64,000 nucleotides of DNA, from NCBI GenBank assembly GCA_963718195.1, contig CAVQYQ010000006.1, positions 992,001 through 1,056,000 of the forward strand, given 5' to 3'. Under the pieces are notes generated by a model that did no database searches, was not told the DNA's origin, and saw nothing but the letters and a program-made list of their open reading frames with translations. This document shows, piece after piece, positions 25,628 through 36,194 of the stretch. Every line of letters starts with the position of its first letter. The stretch's first letter is position 1. Made by a program: the position numbers and the translations under genes. Source of the stretch: MADRE3 sp963718195. GTDB lineage: Bacteria; Desulfobacterota; Desulfobulbia; Desulfobulbales; Desulfocapsaceae.

Positions 25628-28600
25628 CTAAAACAGGCGTTTCAAGAGGTTTCCGGCAGCTTCCTCGAGTTTTTTCTGTCCGGCCTGGTTTACCAGGTCA
25701 GTAACCGCGCGCTGTACTGTTTTGGGTGAAATGTCAGGGTCGGAGAGGGTGCCGCCGATGGGCACATTAATTACCGTACCCTCCAAGTAGTTGTAGAGAT
25801 CCCCTCCAACCAGCCGTTCAGTGACTTCAACCTGGGCCAGATAATCGATAGTGGTGTCCAGCCCGAGGCTGCCGCTGATTAACAGTTCAGTGTCGCTGAG
25901 ATTGGTCCGCAGTGGATTGGTTTTGACCCGGCCGTTTGTGCAGACGAACTGAATCTGCCTGCCGCTGAGATCCAGCCCAGTTTCCTGGACACGCAGTGCA
26001 TTGAGCAAGGAGCCAATCAGGGCGGATGAATCCATGCGTACATCATGAAAATCCATGTTGCCGGCAAACTGGAGATCGTTCAGGTTCTCTTTGCCAAGCG
26101 GCCAGCTGAAGTGGCTGAGATCGAGATCAAAAACGCCGGTCACCTGGGTAGCCCCCATGAAGAGAGGATGGATGCGGGCCAGCAGTAAATTGGCCATCTC
26201 CCTGGTAATCGTCATCTTGTCGAGGACCCGTGAGTTATCAGGAATGGTGAGTAGCGGGGGCGAACTCATCAGATCAAGCCGAGGCTGCAGCAGCAGTAGC
26301 CCCTGGTTGGCGCTGCCCCTGATTTCTGCCTGTCCAAATCCGTCTGCAACACTGATCGGAACCTCAAGTGAACGAAGCTCGACGCCAAGTACCTTGATCA
26401 GGTCGGCTTGAAAACCGGTGTTGAAAATGGTGTGCTGCCACCATTTCTCCCGCTGCTCCTTGTTCACCTTGAGCCCCAGTTCAAATGGCCGCTCCGATTT
26501 ACCACCCATTTCTAGATCGAACTCGGTGAAGGTCCTGACCAGCTCGGCTATCCGGGCAAGGTCCATGGCCAGATTGCCTTTGACATCGAGCTCAGTCCGA
26601 TTGCCAACACCGCTATTCCAGTAACCGACCGCATCGAAAGTCACGGGTTGTGAAGAGAGGGCTAACTGCTCAAGGGCCAGGTGCCCGGTGCTCGGATTCC
26701 TTGTACCGTTCATCTTCAGGACAACCTTTTCATCGGCAAAGGCCTGAAGGTCAGCTTTGGCCAGGTCGACATTGTTCAGGTCGGCGTTGAACTGATAACG
26801 ATGCTCAGCGCTTGACTGAGCATCGGCGTTCCAGTTCAGGTCAACCGTCGCGGCTGCCGATATATCAGGTGGGAGACTAAACCAGTCTGTCCCAGCCGAT
26901 AAAACCGTTGCCAGATCAAAACGCGCCTGTCCTCTGCTGTCGAGGGTATCAAGCAGGTTGTTCCAATCACCAATAGCGAGCTGTTCCAAGGAGATGGTTC
27001 CGTTGGCAGAGTTCAGGTGGACAGGACTCATGACTGCCTGCCGTTTTATCATCTCTATAGTTCCAGCTGTATCGATCACCAGCTGTTTGTCCCTGTAAGT
27101 TTTGTCCTGCTGTTTCAAGATAAAGTTATCGATTTCGGTATGAAGTGAGACAAGTTTAATCTGTTCGGGGGAATAGTCCATCGTCAGCGAAGTGGTTCCC
27201 GCTCCACCGAACGAAAGAGTTGGAGGCAGAATTTCCAGACCGCTGAGCAGGGCAGTCAGTTTGGTCAAATCCGTTACTCCTTTGAAGGCTAGTGCCTTTA
27301 GCTGTCCGCTGGAAAATTCCAGAGCACCAGCCTGCAGGTTTCCGCTTCCAAGCCAGTTGTTATAACTGAGTGTGGGGTTTTCGATTGTGGTCAGGCTGCC
27401 GTCTGAGCCGATAATTATTTCCCCTGCTGCCAGGAGCTTGAGTGAGCTTGTCGGAATCAGCTCGGCCTTCTCTTTTTGTAGTGAGAGGTTGGGAGACTCC
27501 AGAACCAGCTCTTCAACAAGATAGCGGTCGTCTCCTCCTGAAATCTTGGCCGTAAAGCGCGAGTCTCCACTCGGGGTGAATACTTTCGGCAGGGTTTTCA
27601 GACTCTGCAGCATGACGCCCAGATCGCGCAGCTTGAGCTGACCGTCGACAACGAGAGCACCAACTTTTAACAGTTTCCGGTCAGCATCCAGAATCAGCTC
27701 TTTTCCTGCCACGGAACCCTGGCCGAGCCATGTCTGATAATTCAGATTGGCCTCCGATGCACCGCCAAAAGAAAAGTCAGGGGACAGGAGCAGCGTGGCT
27801 TCGGCTCCCAGGTTCAGGGGATTTTCGGGAATGAGGACGGTTTTACCCTGTTTGACAACCAACTTGTCGGCGCCAAGCCGGGCTGTCAGGCCAACCGTTT
27901 TTTCATCCTTTCGTCTGGCCTCGACGCTCAGGTCAAGGCGACCGGCTGCCTGGTAATCCTGCAGTGATATAAATTTGGAGATTTCGTTCAGTGCAGTTTT
28001 GAGGTCCGCTTCAATGTTGATCTGCAGATCGCTTAAGTCTCCTCGTCCCTGACCGTTTAAAAAGGACGATTTAACTGCAAAGTGTTCCAGGCTGAGCGAG
28101 TCTTTGCTCTGCTGGCCGGTGAGATCGAAAGTGAACGGCTCGTCCAGCGAAATATGTTTTCCTCCACGATCGCCCGCCAATCCAGCGATTGAGGCAGTTG
28201 TGGTAAAACGGCTTTCCCCCTGCTTAATAGTGGTATTCGCTTGGAGCTCGAGCATGCCCCCGGAGATTTTCAGCCCTTCCTGCAGACCCAGGCTATGCGG
28301 AAATTGCCGAGACACTTCCGGAAGATCGATACGCAGATCGGAATTGAATTGTACTGCTCCACCATCACCAATTGTTGCTGTCAGATTGCCACTGGCCAGC
28401 GGCGATGAGAGCTTGAGCGAGGAAAGCTCAACTGTTTCGGTGCGGGTAACTGCTGAAAAATCAATCGTTGCCTTGTTGACGGATGGCCGATCGGTTGCCA
28501 ATGGGCCGCCGGAGAGTTGCAGGTTGGTCAGGTCGATTGTTCCGTCAAGGTTGAAGCCCTGGTTCAGCTCTCCACCGAAGTTTATAGTGCTGTTCAGGAT

Positions 28601-29404
28601 ACCGTCGCCGGTGGGCAGGGCGGCATAGGCAGCAGCCAGGCCCAGAAGCTGGGAGATTTCCCAGTCCGTGATCCGTAGTTCCCCTGCGGGTTGAATTGAC
28701 GAAAGTTCAATACCTGTTGTCCCAAACAGAACCTGCCCCTGCCCTGAAACGACACCTGTTCCTTTCGAAGAGGCCAGGGCCAGCTCATAGGTGATGGGAT
28801 CGGTTGCGGAGGTGACATCGATCTTCATTGTGACATCTTTAGCGATTGGTTCGGCAGTCGCACCTGACCTGACAACAGCTATGGAGCCCTGTTCGACGAG
28901 CAAAAGACCGCTGATTGGGGGAAAAGCGATTGCCGGCGCACCGGGAGCACTCGGAGGTTGTGATTCAGGCAATGTTTCCTGGGGTGGTGATTTACCGGGT
29001 TGGGAGGTTTGGCTTGTTTTTTCATCCTCTTGCGATGGTTCTGGCAGGGTGATCTGGATGGATGGTTGGCTCAGTGTAATCGTCCCCAGATTGCCCCGAT
29101 CGAGCAGAAATGATGACAACCCCTTGCTGACTGTCAGTCCGGCAGCGTCTAGCTGCATGCCGGATTGCAGATCAGTATAAACTACCCCGTCCAGCCTCTG
29201 CTCGCCGAGCCAGCTCAATGACCAGCTTTCAACCCGCATCTCACCTGGTAAATGAGGAGTCACCAGACCAAGGGCCCGGCCCTTGCCCCATTGGGTTGAC
29301 ATGATCGATGGCAGCAGTGCACAAAAGAGAATGAGTGCACTGATGCCAAAAGAGATGATCACCAACCATCGCCGTCCGCTTCTTATTGGAGTGTTTTCCA
29401 CCAT
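25628..29404 (-). CDS. AsmA/TamB-like large envelope protein
   Basis: A 1258-aa protein with one N-terminal membrane anchor (WLVIISFGISALILFCALLP) and a long periplasmic part of repetitive beta-strands typical of AsmA-like/bridge-type lipid-transport proteins. A Pro/Gln-rich linker lies at about residues 130-170 (QTSQPGKSPPQETLPESQPP). The C-terminal 250 residues resemble the AsmA C-terminal region (DLDLSHFSWPLGKENLNDLQ; a final GGTLSDPDISPKTV). The likely role is in outer-membrane lipid homeostasis. The frame is intact over 3.8 kb. Confidence 0.75.
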   Translation of the reverse strand: MVENTPIRSGRRWLVIISFGISALILFCALLPSIMSTQWGKGRALGLVTPHLPGEMRVESWSLSWLGEQRLDGVVYTDLQSGMQLDAAGLTVSKGLSSFLLDRGNLGTITLSQPSIQITLPEPSQEDEKTSQTSQPGKSPPQETLPESQPPSAPGAPAIAFPPISGLLLVEQGSIAVVRSGATAEPIAKDVTMKIDVTSATDPITYELALASSKGTGVVSGQGQVLFGTTGIELSSIQPAGELRITDWEISQLLGLAAAYAALPTGDGILNSTINFGGELNQGFNLDGTIDLTNLQLSGGPLATDRPSVNKATIDFSAVTRTETVELSSLKLSSPLASGNLTATIGDGGAVQFNSDLRIDLPEVSRQFPHSLGLQEGLKISGGMLELQANTTIKQGESRFTTTASIAGLAGDRGGKHISLDEPFTFDLTGQQSKDSLSLEHFAVKSSFLNGQGRGDLSDLQINIEADLKTALNEISKFISLQDYQAAGRLDLSVEARRKDEKTVGLTARLGADKLVVKQGKTVLIPENPLNLGAEATLLLSPDFSFGGASEANLNYQTWLGQGSVAGKELILDADRKLLKVGALVVDGQLKLRDLGVMLQSLKTLPKVFTPSGDSRFTAKISGGDDRYLVEELVLESPNLSLQKEKAELIPTSSLKLLAAGEIIIGSDGSLTTIENPTLSYNNWLGSGNLQAGALEFSSGQLKALAFKGVTDLTKLTALLSGLEILPPTLSFGGAGTTSLTMDYSPEQIKLVSLHTEIDNFILKQQDKTYRDKQLVIDTAGTIEMIKRQAVMSPVHLNSANGTISLEQLAIGDWNNLLDTLDSRGQARFDLATVLSAGTDWFSLPPDISAAATVDLNWNADAQSSAEHRYQFNADLNNVDLAKADLQAFADEKVVLKMNGTRNPSTGHLALEQLALSSQPVTFDAVGYWNSGVGNRTELDVKGNLAMDLARIAELVRTFTEFDLEMGGKSERPFELGLKVNKEQREKWWQHTIFNTGFQADLIKVLGVELRSLEVPISVADGFGQAEIRGSANQGLLLLQPRLDLMSSPPLLTIPDNSRVLDKMTITREMANLLLARIHPLFMGATQVTGVFDLDLSHFSWPLGKENLNDLQFAGNMDFHDVRMDSSALIGSLLNALRVQETGLDLSGRQIQFVCTNGRVKTNPLRTNLSDTELLISGSLGLDTTIDYLAQVEVTERLVGGDLYNYLEGTVINVPIGGTLSDPDISPKTVQRAVTDLVNQAGQKKLEEAAGNLLKRLF

Positions 29405-29786
29405 GATTTACCTGCTGAAGAAATCTGTATTGAATCGTTAATCAGGGTTACCCGGATTACTATCTCAAGGGTCCCTACACATACAGATGAAATAAGAACT
29501 GCTTGGACCAGAAGCAATAGAGAAATGCTCTCTGTTGCTGAAAAATGATAGGAGGATTGTTGGAAGGCATAGGCTCATACATCAAAGCTCAAACGACTAT
29601 TCCTTTCATCATGATACCTGGTCACCAAAATTCTCTGATTATAAGTGGTACGGTTTTCGGCTAACAGGCTATTCTGGCAAGCTTCCCACTTCATCATGAT
29701 TAATGTCTGACATCAACCGGATTCTGAATTACCCCGATCTGCATAAATCTCAAATGTGATAGAACCCAATACTTGGAGGAAGAATA
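29405..29786. other. Divergent intergenic region
   Basis: This 382-bp gap lies between the AsmA-like gene and ilvD, which diverge. No leader peptide rich in branched-chain codons, T-box or terminator was seen ahead of ilvD; GGAGGAAGAATA at 29775-29786 is its ribosome binding site. Confidence 0.4.
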
Positions 29787-31469
29787 GTGAAAGATCAACT
29801 CAATAAATACAGCAAAAATATTACCCAACCGAAGAAGCAGGGAGCATCACAGGCGATGCTTTATGGTACGGGAATGACGCGAGAGGATATGCATAAGGCT
29901 CAAGTCGGAATTGCCTCAGTCTGGTATGAGGGGAACACGTGCAATATGCACCTCCTTGATCTTGCAGCCGAGGTGAAAAATGGTGTGAAACAGGCCGGCC
30001 TGGTTGGGCTGCGCTTTAATACGATTGGCGTAAGTGACGGCATCTCCATGGGAACCGACGGTATGAGCTATTCGCTCCAATCTCGTGATTTGATCGCTGA
30101 TTCGATAGAAACGATTATGGCAGCTCAATGGTATGATGCCCTTATTGCCCTACCCGGTTGTGATAAAAATATGCCTGGCTGTATTATGGCGATGGGTCGC
30201 CTCAATCGCCCAGCCATTATGGTCTATGGTGGCACAATTCGGGCAGGCTGTACTACCAGACATGCGAAATTGGATATTGTATCGGCTTTCCAAAGTTATG
30301 GGGAATATTTAGCTGGAACAATCTCGGATGAAGAACGAAAAGAGATTGTGATGAACAGTTGCCCTGGGCCCGGGGCATGTGGCGGCATGTATACCGCCAA
30401 CACGATGGCCTCAGCCATTGAAGCATTGGGTATGAGCTTGCCCTACAGCGCATCTTACCCGGCCGAATCAAAAGAAAAGCTGAATGAGTGCGTGGAAGCT
30501 GGCAAGGCGATTTTGCATTTGCTTGAACAAGATATCAAACCGCATGACATTATGACCCGAGACGCATTCGAAAATGCCATGGTGGTGACGATAGCACTCG
30601 GTGGTTCAACAAATGCGGTGCTGCACCTGATAGCAATGGCGCGATCAGTGGGAATTGGTTTAACAATCGATGATTTTCAAGCCACCAGCCGGCGGGTGCC
30701 GTTTTTGGCAGATTTGAAGCCAAGTGGTCGGTTCGTGATGGAAGATTTGCATAATGTCGGTGGTACTCCTGCTGTGATGAAGTTTTTGCTTGATAACGGA
30801 TTGCTCAATGGTGGGTGCATGACGGTGACGGGGAAAACGATGGCCGATAATTTGGTTGACTTGCCCGGTTTGCCAGATGGACAAGAGATTATCCGTCCAA
30901 TTGATAATCCGATTAAAGAGACGGGACATATCCAGATTTTGCGCGGTAATTTATCCCCTGAAGGGGCAGTTGCTAAAATCACCGGTAAAGAAGGAGTGAG
31001 GTTTTGCGGCCCGGCCAATGTATTTGATTCTGAAGAGGATATGCTGACTGCGCTCGAACAGAAGATGATTAACAAGGGTGAAGTGGTGATTATCCGGTAT
31101 GAAGGGCCCAAAGGTGGTCCCGGGATGCCGGAGATGTTGACGCCGACCAGTGCGATCATGGGCGCCGGTTTAGGGAAAGATGTGGCGTTGATAACAGACG
31201 GTCGATTCTCCGGTGGCTCACATGGTTTCATTGTGGGACACATCACCCCCGAAGCACAAGAAGGTGGTCCGCTGGCCCTGGTACAAAAAGGCGACCTGAT
31301 CACCGTTGATGTGGAAACTAATCAATTAAATGTTGATTTGACCGATGATGAGTTCGCCGCCCGTCGCGCTGCCTGGTCAATGCCGCCTTATAAGGCAACC
31401 CGCGGCACGCTGCATAAATACATAAAAAATGTGAAGCCCGCTTCGGAAGGGTGCGTGACCGACGAGTAA
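29787..31469 (+). CDS. ilvD: Dihydroxy-acid dehydratase
   Basis: Fe-S enzyme of valine, isoleucine and pantothenate synthesis that dehydrates 2,3-dihydroxy-3-methylbutanoate or -pentanoate to the 2-keto acid. The 560-aa length is usual. Cluster-binding cysteines are in CDKNMPGCIMAMGRLNRP and GPGACGGMYTANTMASA; substrate/Mg motifs include GGSTNAVLHL, the PEMLTPTSAIMGAGLG region and TDGRFSGGSHGF. The start is a GTG with a strong GGAGG. No other ilv gene lies beside it. Confidence 0.96.
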   Translation: MKDQLNKYSKNITQPKKQGASQAMLYGTGMTREDMHKAQVGIASVWYEGNTCNMHLLDLAAEVKNGVKQAGLVGLRFNTIGVSDGISMGTDGMSYSLQSRDLIADSIETIMAAQWYDALIALPGCDKNMPGCIMAMGRLNRPAIMVYGGTIRAGCTTRHAKLDIVSAFQSYGEYLAGTISDEERKEIVMNSCPGPGACGGMYTANTMASAIEALGMSLPYSASYPAESKEKLNECVEAGKAILHLLEQDIKPHDIMTRDAFENAMVVTIALGGSTNAVLHLIAMARSVGIGLTIDDFQATSRRVPFLADLKPSGRFVMEDLHNVGGTPAVMKFLLDNGLLNGGCMTVTGKTMADNLVDLPGLPDGQEIIRPIDNPIKETGHIQILRGNLSPEGAVAKITGKEGVRFCGPANVFDSEEDMLTALEQKMINKGEVVIIRYEGPKGGPGMPEMLTPTSAIMGAGLGKDVALITDGRFSGGSHGFIVGHITPEAQEGGPLALVQKGDLITVDVETNQLNVDLTDDEFAARRAAWSMPPYKATRGTLHKYIKNVKPASEGCVTDE

Positions 31470-31623
31470 TGCTCATCATATCTTGCAGTGTATTGTCCAA
31501 CAGCAGGAGACCAACAGCAGGAGAATGTGAACCTCGAAGGTATTTGGTATAATACTGTCTTATGTCTTGAAAAAGGTAAGCGTTCGTACAGATCGGAATC
31601 ATTCAAACGATAAAGGGTAAACA

Positions 31624-32796
31624 ATGATAGAGAGTATACTGGACAATGATCTGTATAAATTTACGATGCAGCAGGCAGTACACGCTCTTTATCCACGTGC
31701 AGAGGTGCAGTATGAATTTTTTAACCGGGGACAAACAAAATTTCCTGAAAATTTTCACATGCGCCTGCAGGATCAAGTCGACAGAGTAGCAGGCTTGAAG
31801 CTGCTCCCTGAGGAATTACGCTACCTCAAGGAAACCTGTTACTTCCTTACCCCAGTATATCTGGATTTTCTAAGCCATTATCGATTCTCACCGGAAAATG
31901 TTGCAATTGAACAGTCCGGCGAAACCCTGAAGATAAGTATCAGCGGCCCCTGGTATAGGACCATACTTTGGGAAGTACCTCTGCTGGCTATAATAAGTGA
32001 GCTTTATTTTACAATGGTCACCACGAAAACCCTGTCCAGAGAAGAAGGAAGGCTCCTGAACGTTCAAAAGAGCGAGCAACTCAGAAATAGTGCTGTTGAT
32101 TTTGCCGAGTTTGGTACCAGAAGACGTTTCTCTGCAAAGAACCAGGAGCTGGTAATCAAGGACATTCTCTCGGTCAAAAACAATACAATGATAGGCACCA
32201 GTAATGTTTATTGGGCAAAACAATTTGGTATTAAGCCCATTGGTACCCACGCTCATGAATGGTTCATGTTTCATGCCGCCGAGCATGGCTATAAACGGGC
32301 AAACAAGGCAGCGATTGACGCCTGGTCTTCGGTGTTCGAAGGGCATTTGGGCATTGCTTTGACAGACACCTATACGACTGATTTGTTTTTACGCAGCTTT
32401 GACTCGGTAGAAGCTCGTCTTTTTGATGGGGTTCGGCAGGATTCGGGGGATCCATACGTTTTTGTTGATAAACTTATCGCCCATTACAAAAAACTGCGAA
32501 TCAACCCGCTGAGCAAGACGATTGTCTTCTCAGATGGTTTGGACGTAAAAACTGCCATATCCATAAAGAAATACTGCCAGGGTAAAATCAATGCCTCGTT
32601 TGGAATAGGTACTGATTTATCAAACGATCTCGGGCCTGAACCATTGAACATGGTAATTAAACTCTCCCAATGCAGGAGTCGAACAGGGGCTGATTGGATA
32701 CCAATGATAAAACTTTCTGACAGCGAGGGTAAACATACCGGCGATGCGGATGAAATAGCACTCTGTCTTCGCATACTTGAGAGGATTTCCTTATGA
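31624..32796 (+). CDS. pncB: Nicotinate phosphoribosyltransferase
   Basis: A 390-aa enzyme that makes nicotinate mononucleotide from nicotinate and PRPP in NAD salvage. Family signatures: LDNDLYKFTMQQAV at the N-terminus, VQYEFFNRGQTKFPENF, EFGTRRRFSAKNQELV, GTHAHEWFMFHAAE (with the active His), VRQDSGDPYVFVDK and FGIGTDLSNDLGPEPLNMV. Its end overlaps pncA by 4 bases, so nicotinamide is first deamidated by PncA and then used here. Confidence 0.95.
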   Translation: MIESILDNDLYKFTMQQAVHALYPRAEVQYEFFNRGQTKFPENFHMRLQDQVDRVAGLKLLPEELRYLKETCYFLTPVYLDFLSHYRFSPENVAIEQSGETLKISISGPWYRTILWEVPLLAIISELYFTMVTTKTLSREEGRLLNVQKSEQLRNSAVDFAEFGTRRRFSAKNQELVIKDILSVKNNTMIGTSNVYWAKQFGIKPIGTHAHEWFMFHAAEHGYKRANKAAIDAWSSVFEGHLGIALTDTYTTDLFLRSFDSVEARLFDGVRQDSGDPYVFVDKLIAHYKKLRINPLSKTIVFSDGLDVKTAISIKKYCQGKINASFGIGTDLSNDLGPEPLNMVIKLSQCRSRTGADWIPMIKLSDSEGKHTGDADEIALCLRILERISL

Positions 32797-33401
32797 AAGC
32801 ACTCATCATCGTCGACATGCAGAATGACTTTTGCCAAGGGGGAGCTCTGGCGGTTGAATATGGAGATACTATCGTCCAGGGCATCAATAAGATTGCCACG
32901 AAATTCAATGTGGTTGTGACTACCCAGGACTGGCACCCCCAGAATCACGGCTCATTTGCCTCGAACCAGGAAGGTGCGAATCCATATGACGTCGGAACGT
33001 TATCCGGCCGAAGTCAGGTATTTTGGCCTGATCACTGCGTCCAGGGCAGCAAAGGGGCGGCGCTCCACCAGGATTTGCAGATACGTGGTCAAAACTTCGT
33101 CAAAGGAACCGATCCTGCAGTTGATTCCTACTCCGGCTTCTTCGATGATGACGGCACCAGTACCGGGCTGCACGAATATCTGAGGAGCAAGAAAGTTACT
33201 CAGGTGTATATCTGCGGTCTTGCAACCGATTATTGTGTTAAATTTACCGCATTGGATGCGCTGAAGCAGGGATATAAAACTGTTGTACTTGAAGACCTTT
33301 GCAAAGGGGTCAATATAGATCCCTTGGACACCCAAAGGGCACTTGAAGCGTTGCAGAGTGCAGGGGCGTCTGTCGAGAACTCATCCAGCGTTGAGATTTA
33401 A
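32793..33401 (+). CDS. pncA: Nicotinamidase
   Basis: A 202-aa isochorismatase-fold hydrolase converting nicotinamide to nicotinate. The catalytic Asp is in IIVDMQNDFCQGG, metal-site residues in TTQDWHPQNHGSFA (DxH), and the nucleophile Cys in ICGLATDYCVKFTALDA. FWPDHCVQGSKGA is a family hallmark. Its ATG overlaps the pncB stop (ATGA), indicating translational coupling. Confidence 0.95.
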   Translation: MKALIIVDMQNDFCQGGALAVEYGDTIVQGINKIATKFNVVVTTQDWHPQNHGSFASNQEGANPYDVGTLSGRSQVFWPDHCVQGSKGAALHQDLQIRGQNFVKGTDPAVDSYSGFFDDDGTSTGLHEYLRSKKVTQVYICGLATDYCVKFTALDALKQGYKTVVLEDLCKGVNIDPLDTQRALEALQSAGASVENSSSVEI

Positions 33402-33474
33402 AGTCGTTTGGAGAAAATAAGGAGGTTCAGGTCAAATGATTTTGTTGATTCTCTAGAGATTACGCTGTTGCTGA

Positions 33475-34605
33475 TCAGGTACCGATCAATGTCTCTTCAA
33501 TGAGGTGATCAACCACCAGACGTAAGGCTTCGTCCCGATCTTTATTTGAGTTCAAACCGTTCAGATAGACCGCCACCTGTCGGTGGGCGCTGGTCCCTTG
33601 TTCAATGATGGTCTTGATGTGCTTGAGTTCACCGACACAATTAAAATATTCAGCATCCTCTTGAAGTAACTCCATCACCTCATCGATCAATTCCTTGAAA
33701 GGAACAATTTCCCCTCGACCAAAATCAAGCAATCCCTCATCAATGCCATATCGGTGGGCCCGCCACTTGTTTTCATTGATGAGGAAGTTGTTATAGCGAC
33801 GCCAGCGTTGATTGCTGAGTCTGAGCCTGAAAAGCATTCTTAACCAGCAGAGATACAATGCGGCAATGGCGGTGGCATCGTCTAAACGGGTGCAGACATC
33901 AGAAACACGCATTTCGAGGGTCGGGTAGCGGTCACTGGGGCGGATGTCCCACCATATCTTGGTGGCATCCTCGATCACGCCGGCTTTTACCAGAACCTCT
34001 ATATGGCGTTGATATTCGCCAAAACTTTCAAAATATTCAGGCAGGCCTGTACGCGGCATGATATTCCAGAGGGCGATGCGATAGGACTTGAGCCCAGTAT
34101 TCCGACCTCTCCAGAATGGTGAGGAAGTGCTCAAGGCCAGGATGTGAGGCAGGATATATGAGACCTGCCCCATCAGGTCCGTGCGCAGATCGTCGTCTTC
34201 TATGCCAACATGGATGTGCATACCACTGATTACCAGCTGACGAACGACTTCTTGCAGATCGTAGGCGAGTTGGTCATAGCGATCCTTTGGAGTATGCTCA
34301 ACCTGGCTGGGTCTCCCGAATGGATGGGTAGAGGCTGCGACAATGGCCAATCCGTGCTCTGCAGCCACATCTGCTACCGTGCGACGAAGGTACGCAAGAT
34401 CTGAGTGCGCCTCACCGAGGCTCCTGCAGACTTTCGTTCCCACTTCGATCTGGCATTGGAGAAACTCAGGCGAAACCTGGCCTTTCAAACGAGCCTTACA
34501 TTCGGGAAGCATGGTCTCCGGCACCTGGCTGATAAGATCCCTTGTTTTCCGGTCTACCAGCTTGTACTCTTCTTCAATACCTATGGTGAAGCTTGGTTCA
34601 CGCAT
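33475..34605 (-). CDS. Carboxylate-amine ligase, YbdK/GCS2 type
   Basis: A 376-aa member of glutamate-cysteine ligase family 2. Visible motifs: FTIGIEEEYKLVD at the N-terminus (Glu residues for Mg-ATP), MHIHVGIEDD, SSPFWRGRNTGLKSYR and WWDIRPSDRYPTLEMRVSDV. YbdK-type enzymes show weak glutamate-cysteine ligase activity; the native substrate is usually unknown. A strong GGAGGAG precedes the ATG at 34605. It is convergent with pncBA. Confidence 0.87.
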   Translation of the reverse strand: MREPSFTIGIEEEYKLVDRKTRDLISQVPETMLPECKARLKGQVSPEFLQCQIEVGTKVCRSLGEAHSDLAYLRRTVADVAAEHGLAIVAASTHPFGRPSQVEHTPKDRYDQLAYDLQEVVRQLVISGMHIHVGIEDDDLRTDLMGQVSYILPHILALSTSSPFWRGRNTGLKSYRIALWNIMPRTGLPEYFESFGEYQRHIEVLVKAGVIEDATKIWWDIRPSDRYPTLEMRVSDVCTRLDDATAIAALYLCWLRMLFRLRLSNQRWRRYNNFLINENKWRAHRYGIDEGLLDFGRGEIVPFKELIDEVMELLQEDAEYFNCVGELKHIKTIIEQGTSAHRQVAVYLNGLNSNKDRDEALRLVVDHLIEETLIGT

Positions 34606-35027
34606 CACGACTCCTCCGGCAAATATCGATATTCTATTTAGCCATACATCGGTTGGTGTCTTTCAAAGTTGTGTAGGCGATAGCTTGGGTGAAGTAATAA
34701 AGTGACAAGCGCCTCTTTTTGTGGGTTGTCGAGAACATGGTTCTTTCTCCCATTCTTTCGGGCTTCCAAGGTCGTACAGTATCAAATAGCTCAAACCCTA
34801 GCAAGATTTTACTGGGCAAACTCTTTTGCTGGAAAGCAGAACTCTACAACATAAATTCTACAAAAAATCATGCTAAAATACTGTCCTGAGTTACTGGTAA
34901 AATTTTATTATCAGTTTTGATTTTATTCGACATTGAACTTATATTTACACCATCATAACATTTCCTTGATCATATTCAGCCTTTTAAGAACGTTAAAGTG
35001 ATTCAGCTGACCTCAGAGGAGGACTCA
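34606..35027. other. Divergent intergenic region
   Basis: Over 400 bases without a gene, AT-rich toward the right. It should hold the promoters of the YbdK-type ligase and the TAXI protein. AGAGGAGGA at 35015-35023 is the ribosome binding site that fixes the next start. Confidence 0.4.
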
Positions 35028-36020
35028 ATGAAAACAGTCTTGGACGGCTCACCAGTCTGGCGGGTCATTTATCGAATCCGCTGCCTCGGCCTGTGCTTAC
35101 TGATCAGTCTGACAACAGCCCATTCCATACACGGATTTGAGCTGCTTGTCGGAGCTGGAATGCCTGGTACCTTTTCCCAGTTTACCGCCCGGGCTCTCTG
35201 CCGGATAGTGGAAAGGCAAAATGAAGATCTCGACTGCAATCCCATTAGTTCAGAGGACGAGCTGGACATCCTGACGAACGTACAGGGTGGTTCTTTAGAC
35301 CTTGCCCTTGTTGACTCGCAGCTGCTCAGTGAATCGCTGTCGGGAAAGGGATCCTTTAAATTCCTTGATATTTCCTATGAGCAACTCCGTATTATTGCAC
35401 CACTGTACAATATTCCTGTTGTTTTTATCGTCAGACCCGATGCAGGCATTGACTCATATCAACAATTGCCCGGTAAACGTATCAACGTTGGGGCGCCAGG
35501 ATCACAGGTGAAATATCTGTTTAAAACATTTATGAATGCTCAAGGCTGGTCCGAAGATGACTTTACCCTCATCACTGAACTTTCGTCCTCAATGTATCAG
35601 GATAAAATTGCCTTCAACCAGGGCGCTATCCAGGCGATGGTCTATCGTGGCGTTCATCCTGATCCAGCTATCGGGCAGTTACTGAACCAGGGCCAGGCAA
35701 AATTAATTGGACTCAACGGTGATGGAGTAAACAAAGTGATTGCTCTTTATCCGGGAGTTTCCCTGCAAACCCTTAAGGAGACAGGGTATAAGAGTCTCAG
35801 CGGCTCCCTCGAGACATTTGGTACAACAATGGTCCTGGTCACCTCTGCTGACATGGACGATGAAACGGCCCGACTGGTGACCGAAGCACTGTATGAAAAT
35901 AAAGGCTTCTTCCAGGCAGCTCATCCATCATTGTCGACATTTACCGTCAATTCCAAACCTGATTTGTACGGTGGCCTCAAGGTCCATGAGGCGGTTCTGG
36001 AGTGGATCGCGGATAAGTGA
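35028..36020 (+). CDS. TAXI-family TRAP transporter solute-binding protein
   Basis: A 330-aa exported binding protein. The ATG at 35028 is chosen over the GTG at 34998 because of the strong AGAGGAGGA. A hydrophobic signal segment (CLGLCLLISLTTAHSIHG) is followed by GAGMPGTFSQFTARALCRIV, as in TAXI proteins, then DLALVDSQLLSE, IVRPDAGIDSYQQLPGKRIN and NVGAPGSQVKYLFKTFM. TAXI proteins usually deliver small organic acids or glutamate-like solutes to a fused DctQM permease; none is in the window. Confidence 0.85.
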   Translation: MKTVLDGSPVWRVIYRIRCLGLCLLISLTTAHSIHGFELLVGAGMPGTFSQFTARALCRIVERQNEDLDCNPISSEDELDILTNVQGGSLDLALVDSQLLSESLSGKGSFKFLDISYEQLRIIAPLYNIPVVFIVRPDAGIDSYQQLPGKRINVGAPGSQVKYLFKTFMNAQGWSEDDFTLITELSSSMYQDKIAFNQGAIQAMVYRGVHPDPAIGQLLNQGQAKLIGLNGDGVNKVIALYPGVSLQTLKETGYKSLSGSLETFGTTMVLVTSADMDDETARLVTEALYENKGFFQAAHPSLSTFTVNSKPDLYGGLKVHEAVLEWIADK

Positions 36021-36194
36021 GGGAATGAATATCGCCACTGACAGAGTCGTTGACGCTCGATATTTACTGAGATAACATGGGATTAATCTATGTTCCAGCA
36101 TTTCAGGGGAAACAACGGGCTGAGACCTGCTGCGCTCAGGCAGCAGCCCTGCGACAGGTTAAATTTTCCTGATCATATGACCGCACTTTTCTTC

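Noticed and set aside
28104..29180. Long plus-strand ORFs within the AsmA-like gene
   Set aside because: They are shadow frames opposite an intact 1258-codon gene and have no family-like content.
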